From: Virgibacillus indicus
Lineage (GTDB): Bacteria > Bacillota > Bacilli > Bacillales > Amphibacillaceae
DNA: 64,000 bases
Assembly (NCBI RefSeq): GCF_002266285.1
Contig: NZ_NPMS01000002.1
Coordinates: 62,001 to 126,000, forward strand
Direction of reading: 5' to 3'
The position numbers and the translations under genes were made by a program. The notes under the pieces are model-generated. The model was not told the origin of the DNA, did no database searches, and saw nothing but the letters and a program-made list of their open reading frames with translations. Numbering within the stretch: the first letter of the stretch is position 1; each line of letters starts with the position of its first letter. Below are positions 35,714-44,924 of the stretch, piece after piece.

Positions 35714-36480
35714 ACATACACATCTTTGAGGGCTTTACCGAAATTATGCTTGAAGTTGCGACAGCATTATTCCCTTTGTTCGTCTTATTTTTAATTTTCC
35801 AACTCATATTCTTAAAGTTACCTATGAGGAAACTGTTGGATATTGCGATAGGTTTCATACTAACATTTCTGGGACTTGCTCTTTTTCTTCAGGGCGTTCA
35901 TATTGGGTTTCTTCCAGTGGGAGAATTAATTGGTGAAAAAATTGGTACAATGTCAAACTTGTGGCTGTTAATACCAATCGGATTCATACTCGGATTTTTT
36001 GCCGTTTATGCCGAACCTGCAGTTAGTGTTCTAATCCATCAGGTAGAAAAGGTTTCCGGTGGATACATTCCGCAAAAAATTCTGCTCTATACTCTCTCGA
36101 TCGGGGTTGGTTTATCGATTGCCCTGTCCATGGTTCGTATTGTTTATGGATTTTCCATCTGGTATTTTATTTTGCCGGGTTATATAATTGCTCTAATCAT
36201 GGTAAAATATTCATCGAAAACCTTTACATCAATCGCATTTGATTCAGGTGGAGTGGCAACAGGTCCAATGACCGCTACATTCCTGTTAGCTTTGTTTGTA
36301 GGTATGGCATCCGTAACAGAAGGGCGAGATCCCCTTCTCGATGGGTTTGGCATGGTTGCGCTAGTAGCATTAGCTCCCATACTATCTGTGTTGACACTCG
36401 GTATTTTGTACAGTAGGAAGGAGAAGGGTCAGAATGCCAGAAGTAAAGCTGGGGCAGAAGTTAATCATCACGATCGTTAA
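35710..36480 (+). CDS. DUF1538 membrane protein, second of pair
   Basis: A 256-residue paralogue of the preceding protein: FLPVGELIG near 73-81, AEPAVSVLIHQVEKVSGGYIP near 99-119 and FDSGGVATGPMTATF near 178-192 repeat the same order of motifs. Helices are again about seven. It has an extra hydrophilic tail of about 25 residues rich in Lys, Arg and His after the last helix, whose coding sequence overlaps the start of the PII gene by 47 bases. The overlap on both sides shows strong translational coupling in this three-gene operon. Confidence 0.85.
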   Translation: MNIHIFEGFTEIMLEVATALFPLFVLFLIFQLIFLKLPMRKLLDIAIGFILTFLGLALFLQGVHIGFLPVGELIGEKIGTMSNLWLLIPIGFILGFFAVYAEPAVSVLIHQVEKVSGGYIPQKILLYTLSIGVGLSIALSMVRIVYGFSIWYFILPGYIIALIMVKYSSKTFTSIAFDSGGVATGPMTATFLLALFVGMASVTEGRDPLLDGFGMVALVALAPILSVLTLGILYSRKEKGQNARSKAGAEVNHHDR

Positions 36481-37159
36481 AAAGGAAAAGGCCAAGAAGG
36501 TTGTGCAAGCTTCAAAAAATGCTGGAGCCCGTGGTGGTACCACATTTTTCGGAAGAGGTATCAGACTTAACGAGAAGAGCAGATTTCTTGGACTCCCTGT
36601 AGAGCGTGAAAGGGAAATCATTTTGACACTTGTTCCGGATGATATTTATCCCGAAGTTATGAATGCCATTATATCCTCTGTTAACTTAAACCGTCCAAGA
36701 CAAGGAATTGGATTTGTAATAGATACGAAAAAGGTTACAGGGATTCAACATTTAATGGGACTGGAAGATGAGGATGAAGAATCTGGTGAAGGGGATGTGG
36801 ATCTCAAAATGGAAGAAAACGTAATGTACGATTTAATTGTTACAATTGTTAATAAGGGAGATTCCGAAAAGGTCGTTGACGCATCCCGAAATGCAGGAGC
36901 AGAGGGCGGTACCATCCTAAGTGGCCGCGGAACTGGAATACATGAGCAGGCAAAGCTGTTTAATATCCTGATCGAACCGGAAAAAGAAGTGGTGCTTACC
37001 TTAATCAGTAAAGAAAAGACAAGAGATGTTTTACGGGGAATTGAAGAGGATGCTGATTTAAAAACAGCTGGTAAAGGGATTGCATTCGTGGTAGAGGTTG
37101 ATGAGACGATTGGAATCAATCATGTTTTGAATCGCAAAATGAAGGATGAATTCAAATAA
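36434..37159 (+). CDS. Tandem-domain PII-family signalling protein
   Basis: A 241-residue cytoplasmic protein made of two PII-like domains, about residues 8-108 and 128-236, joined by an acidic linker (GLEDEDEESGEGDVD). Each domain opens with LIITIV/LIVTIV and carries AGARGGTTFFGRG or AGAEGGTILSGRG, the short equivalent of the PII T-loop and nucleotide-binding region; the canonical uridylylated tyrosine context is not present. PII proteins sense nucleotides or 2-oxoglutarate and gate membrane transporters such as AmtB. Coupling with two DUF1538 proteins suggests it gates them. The ATG at 36434 has AAGGAG 11 bases upstream. Confidence 0.85.
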   Translation: MPEVKLGQKLIITIVKKEKAKKVVQASKNAGARGGTTFFGRGIRLNEKSRFLGLPVEREREIILTLVPDDIYPEVMNAIISSVNLNRPRQGIGFVIDTKKVTGIQHLMGLEDEDEESGEGDVDLKMEENVMYDLIVTIVNKGDSEKVVDASRNAGAEGGTILSGRGTGIHEQAKLFNILIEPEKEVVLTLISKEKTRDVLRGIEEDADLKTAGKGIAFVVEVDETIGINHVLNRKMKDEFK

Positions 37160-37164
37160 GATAA

Positions 37165-37204
37165 GGTACCTGCCGCTGATCTGAGCGGCAGGTACTTTTA
37201 TTTT
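37165..37204 (+). terminator. Strong intrinsic terminator after the DUF1538-PII operon
   Basis: A perfect 12-base stem GTACCTGCCGCT/AGCGGCAGGTAC (37165-37176, 37183-37194) with a six-base loop is followed by TTTTATTTT. The T-run extends to the stop of the convergent exporter gene. Confidence 0.9.
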
Positions 37205-37644
37205 CAAATAAAAATATCCAAACCCATTGCTGTACCCATTCCAAATATAATGGACCAGAGACCAATGCTAACCGTCATCCACAGCATAACCCACTGTTTT
37301 TTTCCACCCAATGTCATACCAATAAATGCGGCAACATGTGTGCCTGTTAAGATTGGACCTAGAAACGCAAGCCCAGGGAGACCATATTTATTCCATATCC
37401 TTTTGCCTCGTTTGGTTCTATTTGAATGCGTTTTTCCCTTTTTGTATTTCCGATTTTGATACCAGGTTTTAACCTTTTCAAATCCGATAATCACTGGCAA
37501 AACTGTAATTACATTCCCGATAAAAGCCAGCAATATGACCCACAACGGTGATAATCCCCCAAGAATCGCCACCGGAATTACTAAAGCAATTTCCAACCAG
37601 GGTATGGCAGCACCAATGAACACTAATGCATACTCAAGTAACAT
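37204..37644 (-). CDS. Small multidrug-export-type membrane protein
   Basis: A 146-residue protein with four to five hydrophobic helices and a central basic loop (NRKYKKGKTHSNRTKRGKR near 67-85). FIGAAIPWLEIALVIPVAI near the N-terminus and the GLPGLAFLGPILTG segment match the 'putative small multi-drug export protein' family. The name comes from weak homology; no export activity is established. The ATG at 37644 has GAGGTG upstream, preferred over a GTG nine bases earlier. It appears monocistronic. Confidence 0.75.
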   Translation of the reverse strand: MLLEYALVFIGAAIPWLEIALVIPVAILGGLSPLWVILLAFIGNVITVLPVIIGFEKVKTWYQNRKYKKGKTHSNRTKRGKRIWNKYGLPGLAFLGPILTGTHVAAFIGMTLGGKKQWVMLWMTVSIGLWSIIFGMGTAMGLDIFI

Positions 37645-37703
37645 GTTTTGCACCTCAATTTCCTCTGCAATCCAGTATACATTAAATTTCCAAAATCAAT
37701 CTA

Positions 37704-37732
37704 TTGTAAACATTATGATGACGTTATATAAT
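37704..37732 (+). promoter_or_regulatory. htpX sigma-A promoter
   Basis: TTGTAA (37704-37709) and a consensus TATAAT (37727-37732) are separated by 17 bases. The predicted start point falls at the palindrome at 37739-37755. Confidence 0.7.
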
Positions 37733-37738
37733 ATTCAT

Positions 37739-37755
37739 ATGTGAAATTTTCACAT
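37739..37755. promoter_or_regulatory. Perfect palindromic operator at htpX start point
   Basis: ATGTGAAATTTTCACAT is a 17-base perfect palindrome (arms ATGTGAAA/TTTCACAT around one base), placed just downstream of the -10 box. A repressor bound here would block initiation. In B. subtilis htpX is controlled by Rok and YkrK; which factor binds here is not known. Confidence 0.65.
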
Positions 37756-37785
37756 TATATTAAAAATATCAAAGAGGGTGAGAGT

Positions 37786-38664
37786 GTGGGAAAGCGAATA
37801 TTTTATTTTTTATTAACGAATGTTTTAGTATTACTAACAATCAGTATAATTTTCTCTCTAATACCAGGAGGGATGAATTATATTAATTCAGATGGCACCA
37901 TCGCTTTTGGCACACTTTTAATAGTCAGTGCTGTAATTGGTTTTACAGGAGCTTTCATTTCTTTAGCTATGTCTCGCTGGATGGCAAAGAAAATGATGAA
38001 TGTGCGTGTCATCAATCCTGATCAAGCAATGTCTTCCTACGAAAAAGAAGTTGTTGAAAAGGTACACCGTCTTTCAAGAGCTGCAGGACTGGCCCACATG
38101 CCAGAGGTTGGAATTTATGACTCTCCAGAAGTCAATGCTTTTGCAACAGGACCTACGAAAAAACGTTCATTAGTTGCTGTTTCAACTGGATTGCTGAATG
38201 AAATGGATGATGATGCTGTAGAAGGTGTTATTGCCCATGAAGTAGCCCATGTTGCGAATGGAGATATGGTTACAATGACACTGCTGCAAGGGGTAGTAAA
38301 CACATTTGTCGTTTTCCTCGCACGTATTGCTGCTTTTATTGCATCCCGATTTGTAAAAGAAGAAATCGCACCAATTGTTCATTTTCTTGCGATTATCGTT
38401 TTCCAGATTGCATTCTCCATTTTAGGCAGTCTTGTTGTCTTTGCATACTCAAGACATCGTGAATTCCATGCAGATCGCGGCGGGGCAGATTTAGCTGGAA
38501 AGGATAAAATGAAGCATGCTTTGGAAATGCTAAAAGCTTACTCCAATCGAGTTCGTACTGAAGATCAAACAGCAATTTCCACATTAAAAATAAATGGGAA
38601 ACGTAAATCCAGTATATTCTCAACACATCCTGATCTGGATGAACGGATCAGACGCTTAGTATAG
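37786..38664 (+). CDS. htpX: HtpX membrane metalloprotease
   Basis: A 292-residue M48B zinc protease that degrades misfolded or surplus membrane proteins. Helices at about 6-26 and 41-62 precede the catalytic HEVAH at 151-155; the third zinc ligand is Glu226 in REFHADRGG; two further helices lie between. The start chosen is GTG at 37786 with GAGGGTGA upstream, giving [10 protein letters not shown] as in other HtpX proteins. An upstream in-frame GTG at 37741 would lie within the operator palindrome and adds 15 unlikely residues. Confidence 0.94.
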   Translation: MGKRIFYFLLTNVLVLLTISIIFSLIPGGMNYINSDGTIAFGTLLIVSAVIGFTGAFISLAMSRWMAKKMMNVRVINPDQAMSSYEKEVVEKVHRLSRAAGLAHMPEVGIYDSPEVNAFATGPTKKRSLVAVSTGLLNEMDDDAVEGVIAHEVAHVANGDMVTMTLLQGVVNTFVVFLARIAAFIASRFVKEEIAPIVHFLAIIVFQIAFSILGSLVVFAYSRHREFHADRGGADLAGKDKMKHALEMLKAYSNRVRTEDQTAISTLKINGKRKSSIFSTHPDLDERIRRLV

Positions 38665-38702
38665 GTTTGATTAGGCACATTTTAGTAACGACTAGACAAA
38701 GT

Positions 38703-38734
38703 AAAACTCACCTTCAACCCATATGGTGAGTTTT
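38703..38734. terminator. Bidirectional terminator between htpX and mrpG
   Basis: AAAACTCACC/GGTGAGTTTT (38703-38712, 38725-38734) is a perfect ten-base stem with a 12-base loop, T-rich on both strands. It ends convergent htpX and mrp transcripts. Confidence 0.8.
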
Positions 38735-38742
38735 ATTCTTTG

Positions 38743-39117
38743 CTATTTGGATGGCTCTTCCCTTTCCTCTTTATGCAAAACTTCCTCTAATTCATCTTCA
38801 ACCGTTATTTCCGACAGTTTCACTTTGGACCGGTAAGCAGCCCGAATAATAAGGTGGCCAGCAACTGGGGCAGTTATATACACAAATAAAATCCCTAGTA
38901 ATAAACGTACACTGATAAAGGATTCAGTTACCCAAAAATACAGAAAAGCTCCTGATAGTGTCACTAATACGGCAAGCGTAGAACTTTTTGTCGCTGCATG
39001 TGAACGGGTATAAACATCTGGAAACCGAATGATTCCAAAGGCACTGATTACACTTAAAACACTGCCTGCCAGTATTAATAATGCGGCAATAAACTCAAGA
39101 CTTTCGTTTGCGTTCAA
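38743..39117 (-). CDS. mrpG: Mrp Na+/H+ antiporter subunit G
   Basis: A 124-residue subunit with three hydrophobic helices. GIIRFPDVYTRSHAATKSSTL near 30-50 is the MnhG/PhaG signature. The start is TTG at 39117 with AGAGGGGTG upstream, inside the end of mrpF (23-base overlap); another TTG 36 bases earlier has no good site. The C-terminal 25 residues are strongly acidic (VEDELEEVLHKEEREEPSK), longer than in B. subtilis. Confidence 0.93.
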   Translation of the reverse strand: MNANESLEFIAALLILAGSVLSVISAFGIIRFPDVYTRSHAATKSSTLAVLVTLSGAFLYFWVTESFISVRLLLGILFVYITAPVAGHLIIRAAYRSKVKLSEITVEDELEEVLHKEEREEPSK

Positions 39118-39379
39118 TGATAACACCCCTCTCGATATATTTTGAGAAGGCAATGGTACTGATAAAAGATAGAATCGCTAATATAAGTATGACTTCCAGA
39201 AATGCCTTTGTTGCAAGAATAACAGAGATAATAGCAATTCCGGAAACGAGATTAACTCCTATCATATCCAGAGCAATAATGCGGTCAGGTAAACTTGGAC
39301 CAAAAATAATTCTTAATAGAGCAATCGCAATAGCCACACCAAATAATGCAAGGGAAGTAATCAACATGATTTCAATCAT
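39095..39379 (-). CDS. mrpF: Mrp Na+/H+ antiporter subunit F
   Basis: A 94-residue, three-helix subunit. RIIFGPSLPDRIIALDMIGVN near 23-43 is typical of MnhF/PhaF. Its start overlaps the mrpE stop by one base. In the complex MrpF lies next to MrpG and MrpE. Confidence 0.94.
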   Translation of the reverse strand: MIEIMLITSLALFGVAIAIALLRIIFGPSLPDRIIALDMIGVNLVSGIAIISVILATKAFLEVILILAILSFISTIAFSKYIERGVIIERKRKS

Positions 39380-39861
39380 TATCGTGTCACCTCCATGATT
39401 GCCTTTTCAAATTTAGCCAGTGATCGCAGTAAATTTTCTTTCGATTCCTCTACATCCATCGCGTGAATGTAGAACATATTTCCTTCAGGTGTTACCTCCA
39501 TTACTACAGAACCAGGCGTTAACGTTAACAGTAATGCAAGTGCAGGTACTTCCCACTCACCTCTCAGCTGTGTTTCATATTTAAAAATACCCGGTTTAAA
39601 AGTTATTTTCGGGCTTAATATCTGCTTCAGAACAATAACGCTGGACTGTAATAGCTCAGAATTGAAAATAATGATTAATTTAATGAGTGCATAGAATCGC
39701 TTTAGATAAAATTGTTCGCCAAAAAAGCGGTGCATCAGAAATACAATCACAGCACCAACAAGATAACCTGCGAAAAATGTTGAAAATTTCAGCTCATCTT
39801 CATCATTAAACAGCATCCATAGGAATGCAATAAATAAATTTATTAAAAATTGGGCAGGCAT
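39379..39861 (-). CDS. mrpE: Mrp Na+/H+ antiporter subunit E
   Basis: A 160-residue subunit with two N-terminal helices and a cytoplasmic domain. LLTLTPGSVVMEV followed by FYIHAMDV near 110-137 is the MnhE signature. The ATG at 39861 has AGAGGTGG upstream; an upstream GTG lies in that site. It follows mrpD by 27 bases. Confidence 0.94.
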   Translation of the reverse strand: MPAQFLINLFIAFLWMLFNDEDELKFSTFFAGYLVGAVIVFLMHRFFGEQFYLKRFYALIKLIIIFNSELLQSSVIVLKQILSPKITFKPGIFKYETQLRGEWEVPALALLLTLTPGSVVMEVTPEGNMFYIHAMDVEESKENLLRSLAKFEKAIMEVTR

Positions 39862-39888
39862 AGTATCCACCTCTTCTTTCCACTCACA

Positions 39889-41367
39889 TTAATCATTTAA
39901 AACGGCATCAATATATACATCAGGATTCAGTAATGTATTTGCTGCATCACTTACGTAAGGAGCCAATGACTCTGCACCCAATCCTAATCCAATCGTTACT
40001 AAGGTCAGCAGAACACATGGAACCAGCATTCCCTTTTTTAAAGGAACCTCATCCTCCACACTAATGATCGTTTCACCCCAGAAGCAACTTAAGAAGACAC
40101 GTAATAGTGAATACAATACGAATATACTTGATATAAAAGCAAGAGCAAGTAAAATATACGAGCCTGCATCAGCTGCGCCTTGTCCTACTAATACCTTCCC
40201 AATAAACCCACTAAGTGGTGGAATACCAGCAAGTGACATCATCACAATGAAAAACATCCAGCCAAGCAGCGGATAGTTCCTGATCAAACCACTCATATAG
40301 TCAATATTTGCAGTTCCCGTTAAATAAATCATTGTCCCTGCCAATAAGAACAGCAATGCTTTAACAATCATATCATGCATCAAATAATAGATGGACCCTT
40401 CAATTGCTTCCGGTGTTGCAACAGCAAGGCCTACCAGAATAAACCCAACTGCAATGACCACATTATACGAAACGATCTGTCGAATATCTTTATATGCGAG
40501 TGCTCCGATACTTCCCCCAATCAGTGTTAAACCAGCTAACACACCAATTATCGTATGGGTAATAGAAGTTTCATGATAAAAAAGAAGCGTAAAAACACGG
40601 AACATTGCGTAGATACCAACCTTTGTCAGTAAAGCACCAAACAATGCGGCAACAGCAGTTGGCGGTGCACTGTAAGAACCAGGCAGCCAAAAATAGAGCA
40701 ACAGACCTGATTTCAGTCCAAACACCGTTAAAAACAGAATACTGATAACAGTTAACAACGGTGTCTGCCCAGCTTCCGCAATACGCTCTGATAAATGTGC
40801 CATATTTAATGTACCGACAGTACCATATAAATAGGCAATTGCGACAAGAAAGAACCATGAAGAAAGCACATTGATTGCTACATATTTAATCGATTCTTTT
40901 AATTGGACTTTTCTCCCGCCAAGCGCTATAAGCACATAGGATGCCAACAGCATAATTTCAAAACATACATAAAGGTTAAAAAGATCCCCAGTTAGAAAAG
41001 ATCCATTCACACCCGCTACCAAAAAATTAACAAATGAGTAAAAGAACATTGTCTCATGCGCTTTTCCAATCGAAAAAAACGAATAAATCAAACAGACAGA
41101 AGTCACAATACTCGTTGTAAGCACCAGAATCATTGAGAAAGAATCGGCTACAAATAAAATACCAAATGGTGGAGTCCAGCCTCCAAAATCAAGCCGCAAT
41201 ATCCCTTCTGTCTGTATACGATTTAAAATATAGATGCTTATACCTGCGTTGGCAACCATTACACCAAGACTGATCCATCTTTGTGCCTTGGTATAAGGGC
41301 CAAGAAAAATAAGTATGATTCCTATCAGAACAGGAATAACCATTGGTAATACAATAATATTATTCAT
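39889..41367 (-). CDS. mrpD: Mrp Na+/H+ antiporter subunit D
   Basis: A 492-residue, 14-helix proton-translocating subunit homologous to NuoM/NuoN of complex I. VNGSFLTGDLFNLYVCFEIMLLAS near 118-141 holds the key glutamate of helix 5, and FWLPGSYSAPPTAVAALFGALLTKVG near 226-251 holds the helix 7-8 lysine. The start overlaps mrpC by eight bases. Confidence 0.95.
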   Translation of the reverse strand: MNNIIVLPMVIPVLIGIILIFLGPYTKAQRWISLGVMVANAGISIYILNRIQTEGILRLDFGGWTPPFGILFVADSFSMILVLTTSIVTSVCLIYSFFSIGKAHETMFFYSFVNFLVAGVNGSFLTGDLFNLYVCFEIMLLASYVLIALGGRKVQLKESIKYVAINVLSSWFFLVAIAYLYGTVGTLNMAHLSERIAEAGQTPLLTVISILFLTVFGLKSGLLLYFWLPGSYSAPPTAVAALFGALLTKVGIYAMFRVFTLLFYHETSITHTIIGVLAGLTLIGGSIGALAYKDIRQIVSYNVVIAVGFILVGLAVATPEAIEGSIYYLMHDMIVKALLFLLAGTMIYLTGTANIDYMSGLIRNYPLLGWMFFIVMMSLAGIPPLSGFIGKVLVGQGAADAGSYILLALAFISSIFVLYSLLRVFLSCFWGETIISVEDEVPLKKGMLVPCVLLTLVTIGLGLGAESLAPYVSDAANTLLNPDVYIDAVLND

Positions 41368-41698
41368 CCTTAAAACCTCTCAGTGCGTGCAGATTATCTG
41401 TCCCAACTTCTGTATAGGTACGATAAGCCAGCACAAGAAATAATGCCGTAACCGCAAAACTAATAACAATAGAAGTTAAAATCAGCGCCTGTGGCAGCGC
41501 ATCTGTATAGGATGATGCTTCCTCGCCCAAAAGCGGAACACTTCCGTCCTTTAATCCGCCCATCGTCATAATCAGCAAGTGAGCAGCATGGGAAAGAATA
41601 GCCGTCCCCAATATAACCCGTATCAAACTTCTAGAAAGGATTAAATAAGTAGCAACAGATACGAGTACACCTGACAGGATGATTATTAACGTTTCCAT
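41360..41698 (-). CDS. mrpC: Mrp Na+/H+ antiporter subunit C
   Basis: A 112-residue, three-helix NuoK-like subunit. ILGTAILSHAAHLLIMTMGG near 29-48 and DALPQALILTSIVISFAVTA near 67-86 are conserved. The ATG at 41698 is chosen over a GTG six bases upstream as it fits the ribosome-site spacing and family length. Confidence 0.94.
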   Translation of the reverse strand: METLIIILSGVLVSVATYLILSRSLIRVILGTAILSHAAHLLIMTMGGLKDGSVPLLGEEASSYTDALPQALILTSIVISFAVTALFLVLAYRTYTEVGTDNLHALRGFKDE

Positions 41699-41700
41699 GC

Positions 41701-42123
41701 TCACACATCCTCACTAATACTTAAAATAATTGTTACAACGACACCTACTACTGCCAGTGCAACACCAGCCTCAAAAATAGTAACTGTAGCAAGTTCTGTT
41801 TTCCCGAAAAAAGGAAGGTCAAAATAGCCGAATGACTGACTTAAAAAAGGAGCATCAAATAATAAGGAGCCGAATCCTGTTGCCACAGCTAGGAATGCAC
41901 CTAAGGCCGCAACCTTTTTAAAGTCAAAAGGAAGAGCCTTTTGAATTGTTTCAATATCAAAAACAATAAATAGTAAGACAAAGGCTGTTGCCAGGACAAG
42001 CCCTCCGATAAATCCGCCTCCTGGATTATTATGACCCGACAGAAATAAATACACAGCCAGTGTCAATATAATGAATACCACAATTTTCGTAACTGCCTGC
42101 AGGATTACATTATTAATCTTCAA
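41701..42123 (-). CDS. mrpB: Mrp Na+/H+ antiporter subunit B
   Basis: A 140-residue, four-helix subunit. LFLSGHNNPGGGFIGGLVLA near 26-45 is the MnhB signature. The start overlaps the mrpA end by 11 bases, and the stop lies two bases before mrpC. Confidence 0.95.
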   Translation of the reverse strand: MKINNVILQAVTKIVVFIILTLAVYLFLSGHNNPGGGFIGGLVLATAFVLLFIVFDIETIQKALPFDFKKVAALGAFLAVATGFGSLLFDAPFLSQSFGYFDLPFFGKTELATVTIFEAGVALAVVGVVVTIILSISEDV

Positions 42124-44521
42124 AGGTCTCGTCCTCCTTCCTGGCCTTGAGCTTAATTAACGTATAAACACCAATTCCAGCTATAAGAAGTACAACAACT
42201 TCAAGCATCGTATCAAATGCTCTGAAATCTCCTAAAATCGCATTAACAATGTTTCTTCCGCCGGCAAGTTCATATGCATTTTCAAAGTAACCTGAAATGG
42301 TTTCAAACAACTTTCCATTTTGAACAGCAAGTCCAACAAGAACAAATACCGCTCCTACAGAAACAGAAATAATTAAATTATTATTCTTTGTTTTCCTTGG
42401 TGCATCTTCCTTTTTCCACTCCGGCAAGAAATAATAACATACTAGGAATAGTACTGTCGTTACCGATTCAACAACAAGCTGTGTCAGGGCTAAATCGGGA
42501 GCACGGAATACCACAAAAAATGCAGCAATTGAAAAACCAAGCACTCCATTCAGCAAGATGGCTGTTAACCTGGATTTTGCAAAAAGAATTGCTATGGCAG
42601 CTGCCATCATGACGAAGGAAATAATCCATTCATACTTGCTGATTGAGGCATTTCCAGATGTATCGAATGAAAAAGCGTCCGTAAAGAACAGCATTCCGCC
42701 GACTGCAGCAATAAAGAAAAGAAAAATATATACCATATAGTCCCGAAGAAATCCAGTCATATACCCATTAGTAATAGTTGTCGAACGACCTTCCAGCTGT
42801 GTAAGCGAAAAAGTATATAACTCATTGAACGTCCATTTTTCCGGAAAGAGTTTGTACACAACTTTCCAGTACCGGTGGAAAATGTAGAGAAAAACGCCTG
42901 CAACTACAACACCAATAGTCATCCACAATTCTGGTATAAAACCATGCCATGCTGAAATGGGCTGTCCGAGCTCTGCTGCTGATGCCAATACTGGAAAAAC
43001 ACTCGACATAGCTGGTCTAATTAAATAGTTTCCAACTAAATTTGGAAAAAAGAAAATCCCAACAACAAGCATAGCAAGTATCCCAGGGGCAATGAGCATG
43101 CCTGTTGGCGCCCCATGTGGCGGGCGTTCTAGTTTCTCCTCATGATAGGACCCCAAAAAAGGTTTGAACACGATAATCATACAATAGACAAATGTAAAAA
43201 CACTGCCTGTCCATGCAATAACCGGAAAAAGAACTCCCCACGTACTTAATGAAAAGATATCAAGCTGACTGATATTCAATGCAGCTGTGAAAAACATTTC
43301 CTTACTCAAAAAACCATTGAAAGGCGGCAGTCCAGCCATTGAAAAGCTGCCTATTAGAGCAATTGTGAAAGTTGCAGGCATTAATGCCATCAATCCGCCA
43401 AGTCTTCGTATATCTCGTGTGCCAACTTCATGGTCCACAATTCCAACAACCATGAAAAGCGCACCTTTAAAGGTGGAATGATTGACCAGATGAAATAATG
43501 CAGCGAAAGTCGCCTGTGTATAAACAACTGATTCTGTGGAATAACCAAAATGAAGTGCCGCAGAACCTATTCCAAACATACTCATAATCATACCAAGCTG
43601 ACTAATTGTCGAATAGGCAAGTAATGCTTTAAGATCTATTTGCCGAACAGCATTAAAAGATCCCCAAAATAAGGTTAACAGTCCTACCCCGCTTACCAGC
43701 CAGAACCAGACTTGATCGCCTCCAAAAACCGGGGTAAACCGGGCTACTAAGTAAATACCTGCCTTTACCATTGTTGCCGAATGCAAATAAGCGCTGACAG
43801 GTGTAGGAGCCTCCATCGCATCTGGCAGCCAAATATGAAAGGGGAATTGTGCTGACTTCGTAAATGCACCAAGAAGAATCAGCAGCATCGCTGGTAAAAA
43901 CAACGAATGATCTGTATAGCTGCTAATCGTTGATACAACCTCACGGATACTTAATGTATCTGTCATAACATACAGAAAAATAAAGCCAATAAACATAGAA
44001 AATCCGCCAGTTACAGTGATAAGCAGTGATTTTTGTGCTCCCTGTCTCGACCTTTTTCGATGGTACCAAAATGCAATTAGCAGAAACGAGGAAATACTTG
44101 TTAATTCCCAAAATACATAAAGCACCATCAGGTTATCTGAAAATACAACACCGAGCATTGCACCCATAAATAACAGCAAATAAACATAAAAGTGACTGAG
44201 CGACTCTTTTGGAGATAAATAATAAATAGAGTAAAGAATTACGAGGCTTCCGATACCCGTGATCAGCAGCGCGAATATCATACTAAGACCATCAAGATAT
44301 GTGGTGAAATTTATGCCATAAGATGGAATCCAATTGATTGTATGCGAATAGGTCTCCCCATCTGCTATAGAGGGAATATATCGAATAAGAGCAATAAATA
44401 AAGCAGCTGGCACCAGAAGCACAAACCAGCCGATATGAATTCCTGAAAATCTCTTATTCAGTAATGGAATAAGCACAGCTGCTAAAAAAGGGATAATGAT
44501 AGCTAGGTTCACAATGAACAA
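42113..44521 (-). CDS. mrpA: Mrp Na+/H+ antiporter subunit A
   Basis: An 802-residue protein with about 21 helices, homologous to NuoL with a C-terminal MrpB-like extension. YVFWELTSISSFLLIAFWYH near 135-154, FPFHIWLPDAMEAPTPVSAYLHSATMVKAG near 228-257 and LVNHSTFKGALFM near 341-353 hold the proton-path residues. It starts at TTG 44521, with GGAGG at seven bases spacing. It heads the complete mrpABCDEFG operon, which exports sodium in exchange for protons and supports salt and alkali tolerance and, in sporulating relatives, sporulation. Confidence 0.96.
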   Translation of the reverse strand: MFIVNLAIIIPFLAAVLIPLLNKRFSGIHIGWFVLLVPAALFIALIRYIPSIADGETYSHTINWIPSYGINFTTYLDGLSMIFALLITGIGSLVILYSIYYLSPKESLSHFYVYLLLFMGAMLGVVFSDNLMVLYVFWELTSISSFLLIAFWYHRKRSRQGAQKSLLITVTGGFSMFIGFIFLYVMTDTLSIREVVSTISSYTDHSLFLPAMLLILLGAFTKSAQFPFHIWLPDAMEAPTPVSAYLHSATMVKAGIYLVARFTPVFGGDQVWFWLVSGVGLLTLFWGSFNAVRQIDLKALLAYSTISQLGMIMSMFGIGSAALHFGYSTESVVYTQATFAALFHLVNHSTFKGALFMVVGIVDHEVGTRDIRRLGGLMALMPATFTIALIGSFSMAGLPPFNGFLSKEMFFTAALNISQLDIFSLSTWGVLFPVIAWTGSVFTFVYCMIIVFKPFLGSYHEEKLERPPHGAPTGMLIAPGILAMLVVGIFFFPNLVGNYLIRPAMSSVFPVLASAAELGQPISAWHGFIPELWMTIGVVVAGVFLYIFHRYWKVVYKLFPEKWTFNELYTFSLTQLEGRSTTITNGYMTGFLRDYMVYIFLFFIAAVGGMLFFTDAFSFDTSGNASISKYEWIISFVMMAAAIAILFAKSRLTAILLNGVLGFSIAAFFVVFRAPDLALTQLVVESVTTVLFLVCYYFLPEWKKEDAPRKTKNNNLIISVSVGAVFVLVGLAVQNGKLFETISGYFENAYELAGGRNIVNAILGDFRAFDTMLEVVVLLIAGIGVYTLIKLKARKEDETFED

Positions 44522-44919
44522 AATGAAACCTCCATTTCTTATCTTTCAAGTTCCCGGCTAGCCTTAGAGAGTTAGCCTTCATGTCTTATAATCCCCTTTT
44601 TATATTAAAAAAAGCAGAAATAGCGTATAAAATGAATTAATCAAATTTATCTGTCTTACCTCACATCTGCACTTTTTGATTAACAAAATGATTTACAGTA
44701 ATTAAAATACCATAGGGAATTAATTTGAGGCATTAAATCCTTTTCAAGTGAGGAAATGCTTAACGAATCCTTTATACCATTCAGTGGTTTTAAAAAGCAG
44801 AATAAAACAGGATATATCAACAATTATTGGGAACTAAATTTGTCACTATTTAATTATACACCATACAGCTTTTCCCTGCACTTTGTATGTTCAAACAAAA
44901 TTATTCGATCAGTCTGCAG
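44522..44919. other. mrp upstream region
   Basis: About 400 A+T-rich bases between mrpA and the reiterated-motif block. No supported reading frame and no clear consensus promoter were found; the mrp promoter should lie here. GGCTA/TAGCC arms near 44555-44580 could form a weak hairpin in the mrpA leader. Confidence 0.3.
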
Positions 44920-44924
44920 CTTTG

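Noticed and set aside
37741..37785. N-terminal extension of HtpX from a GTG at 37741
   Set aside because: It would start within the operator palindrome and before the ribosome site; family alignment favours the GTG at 37786.
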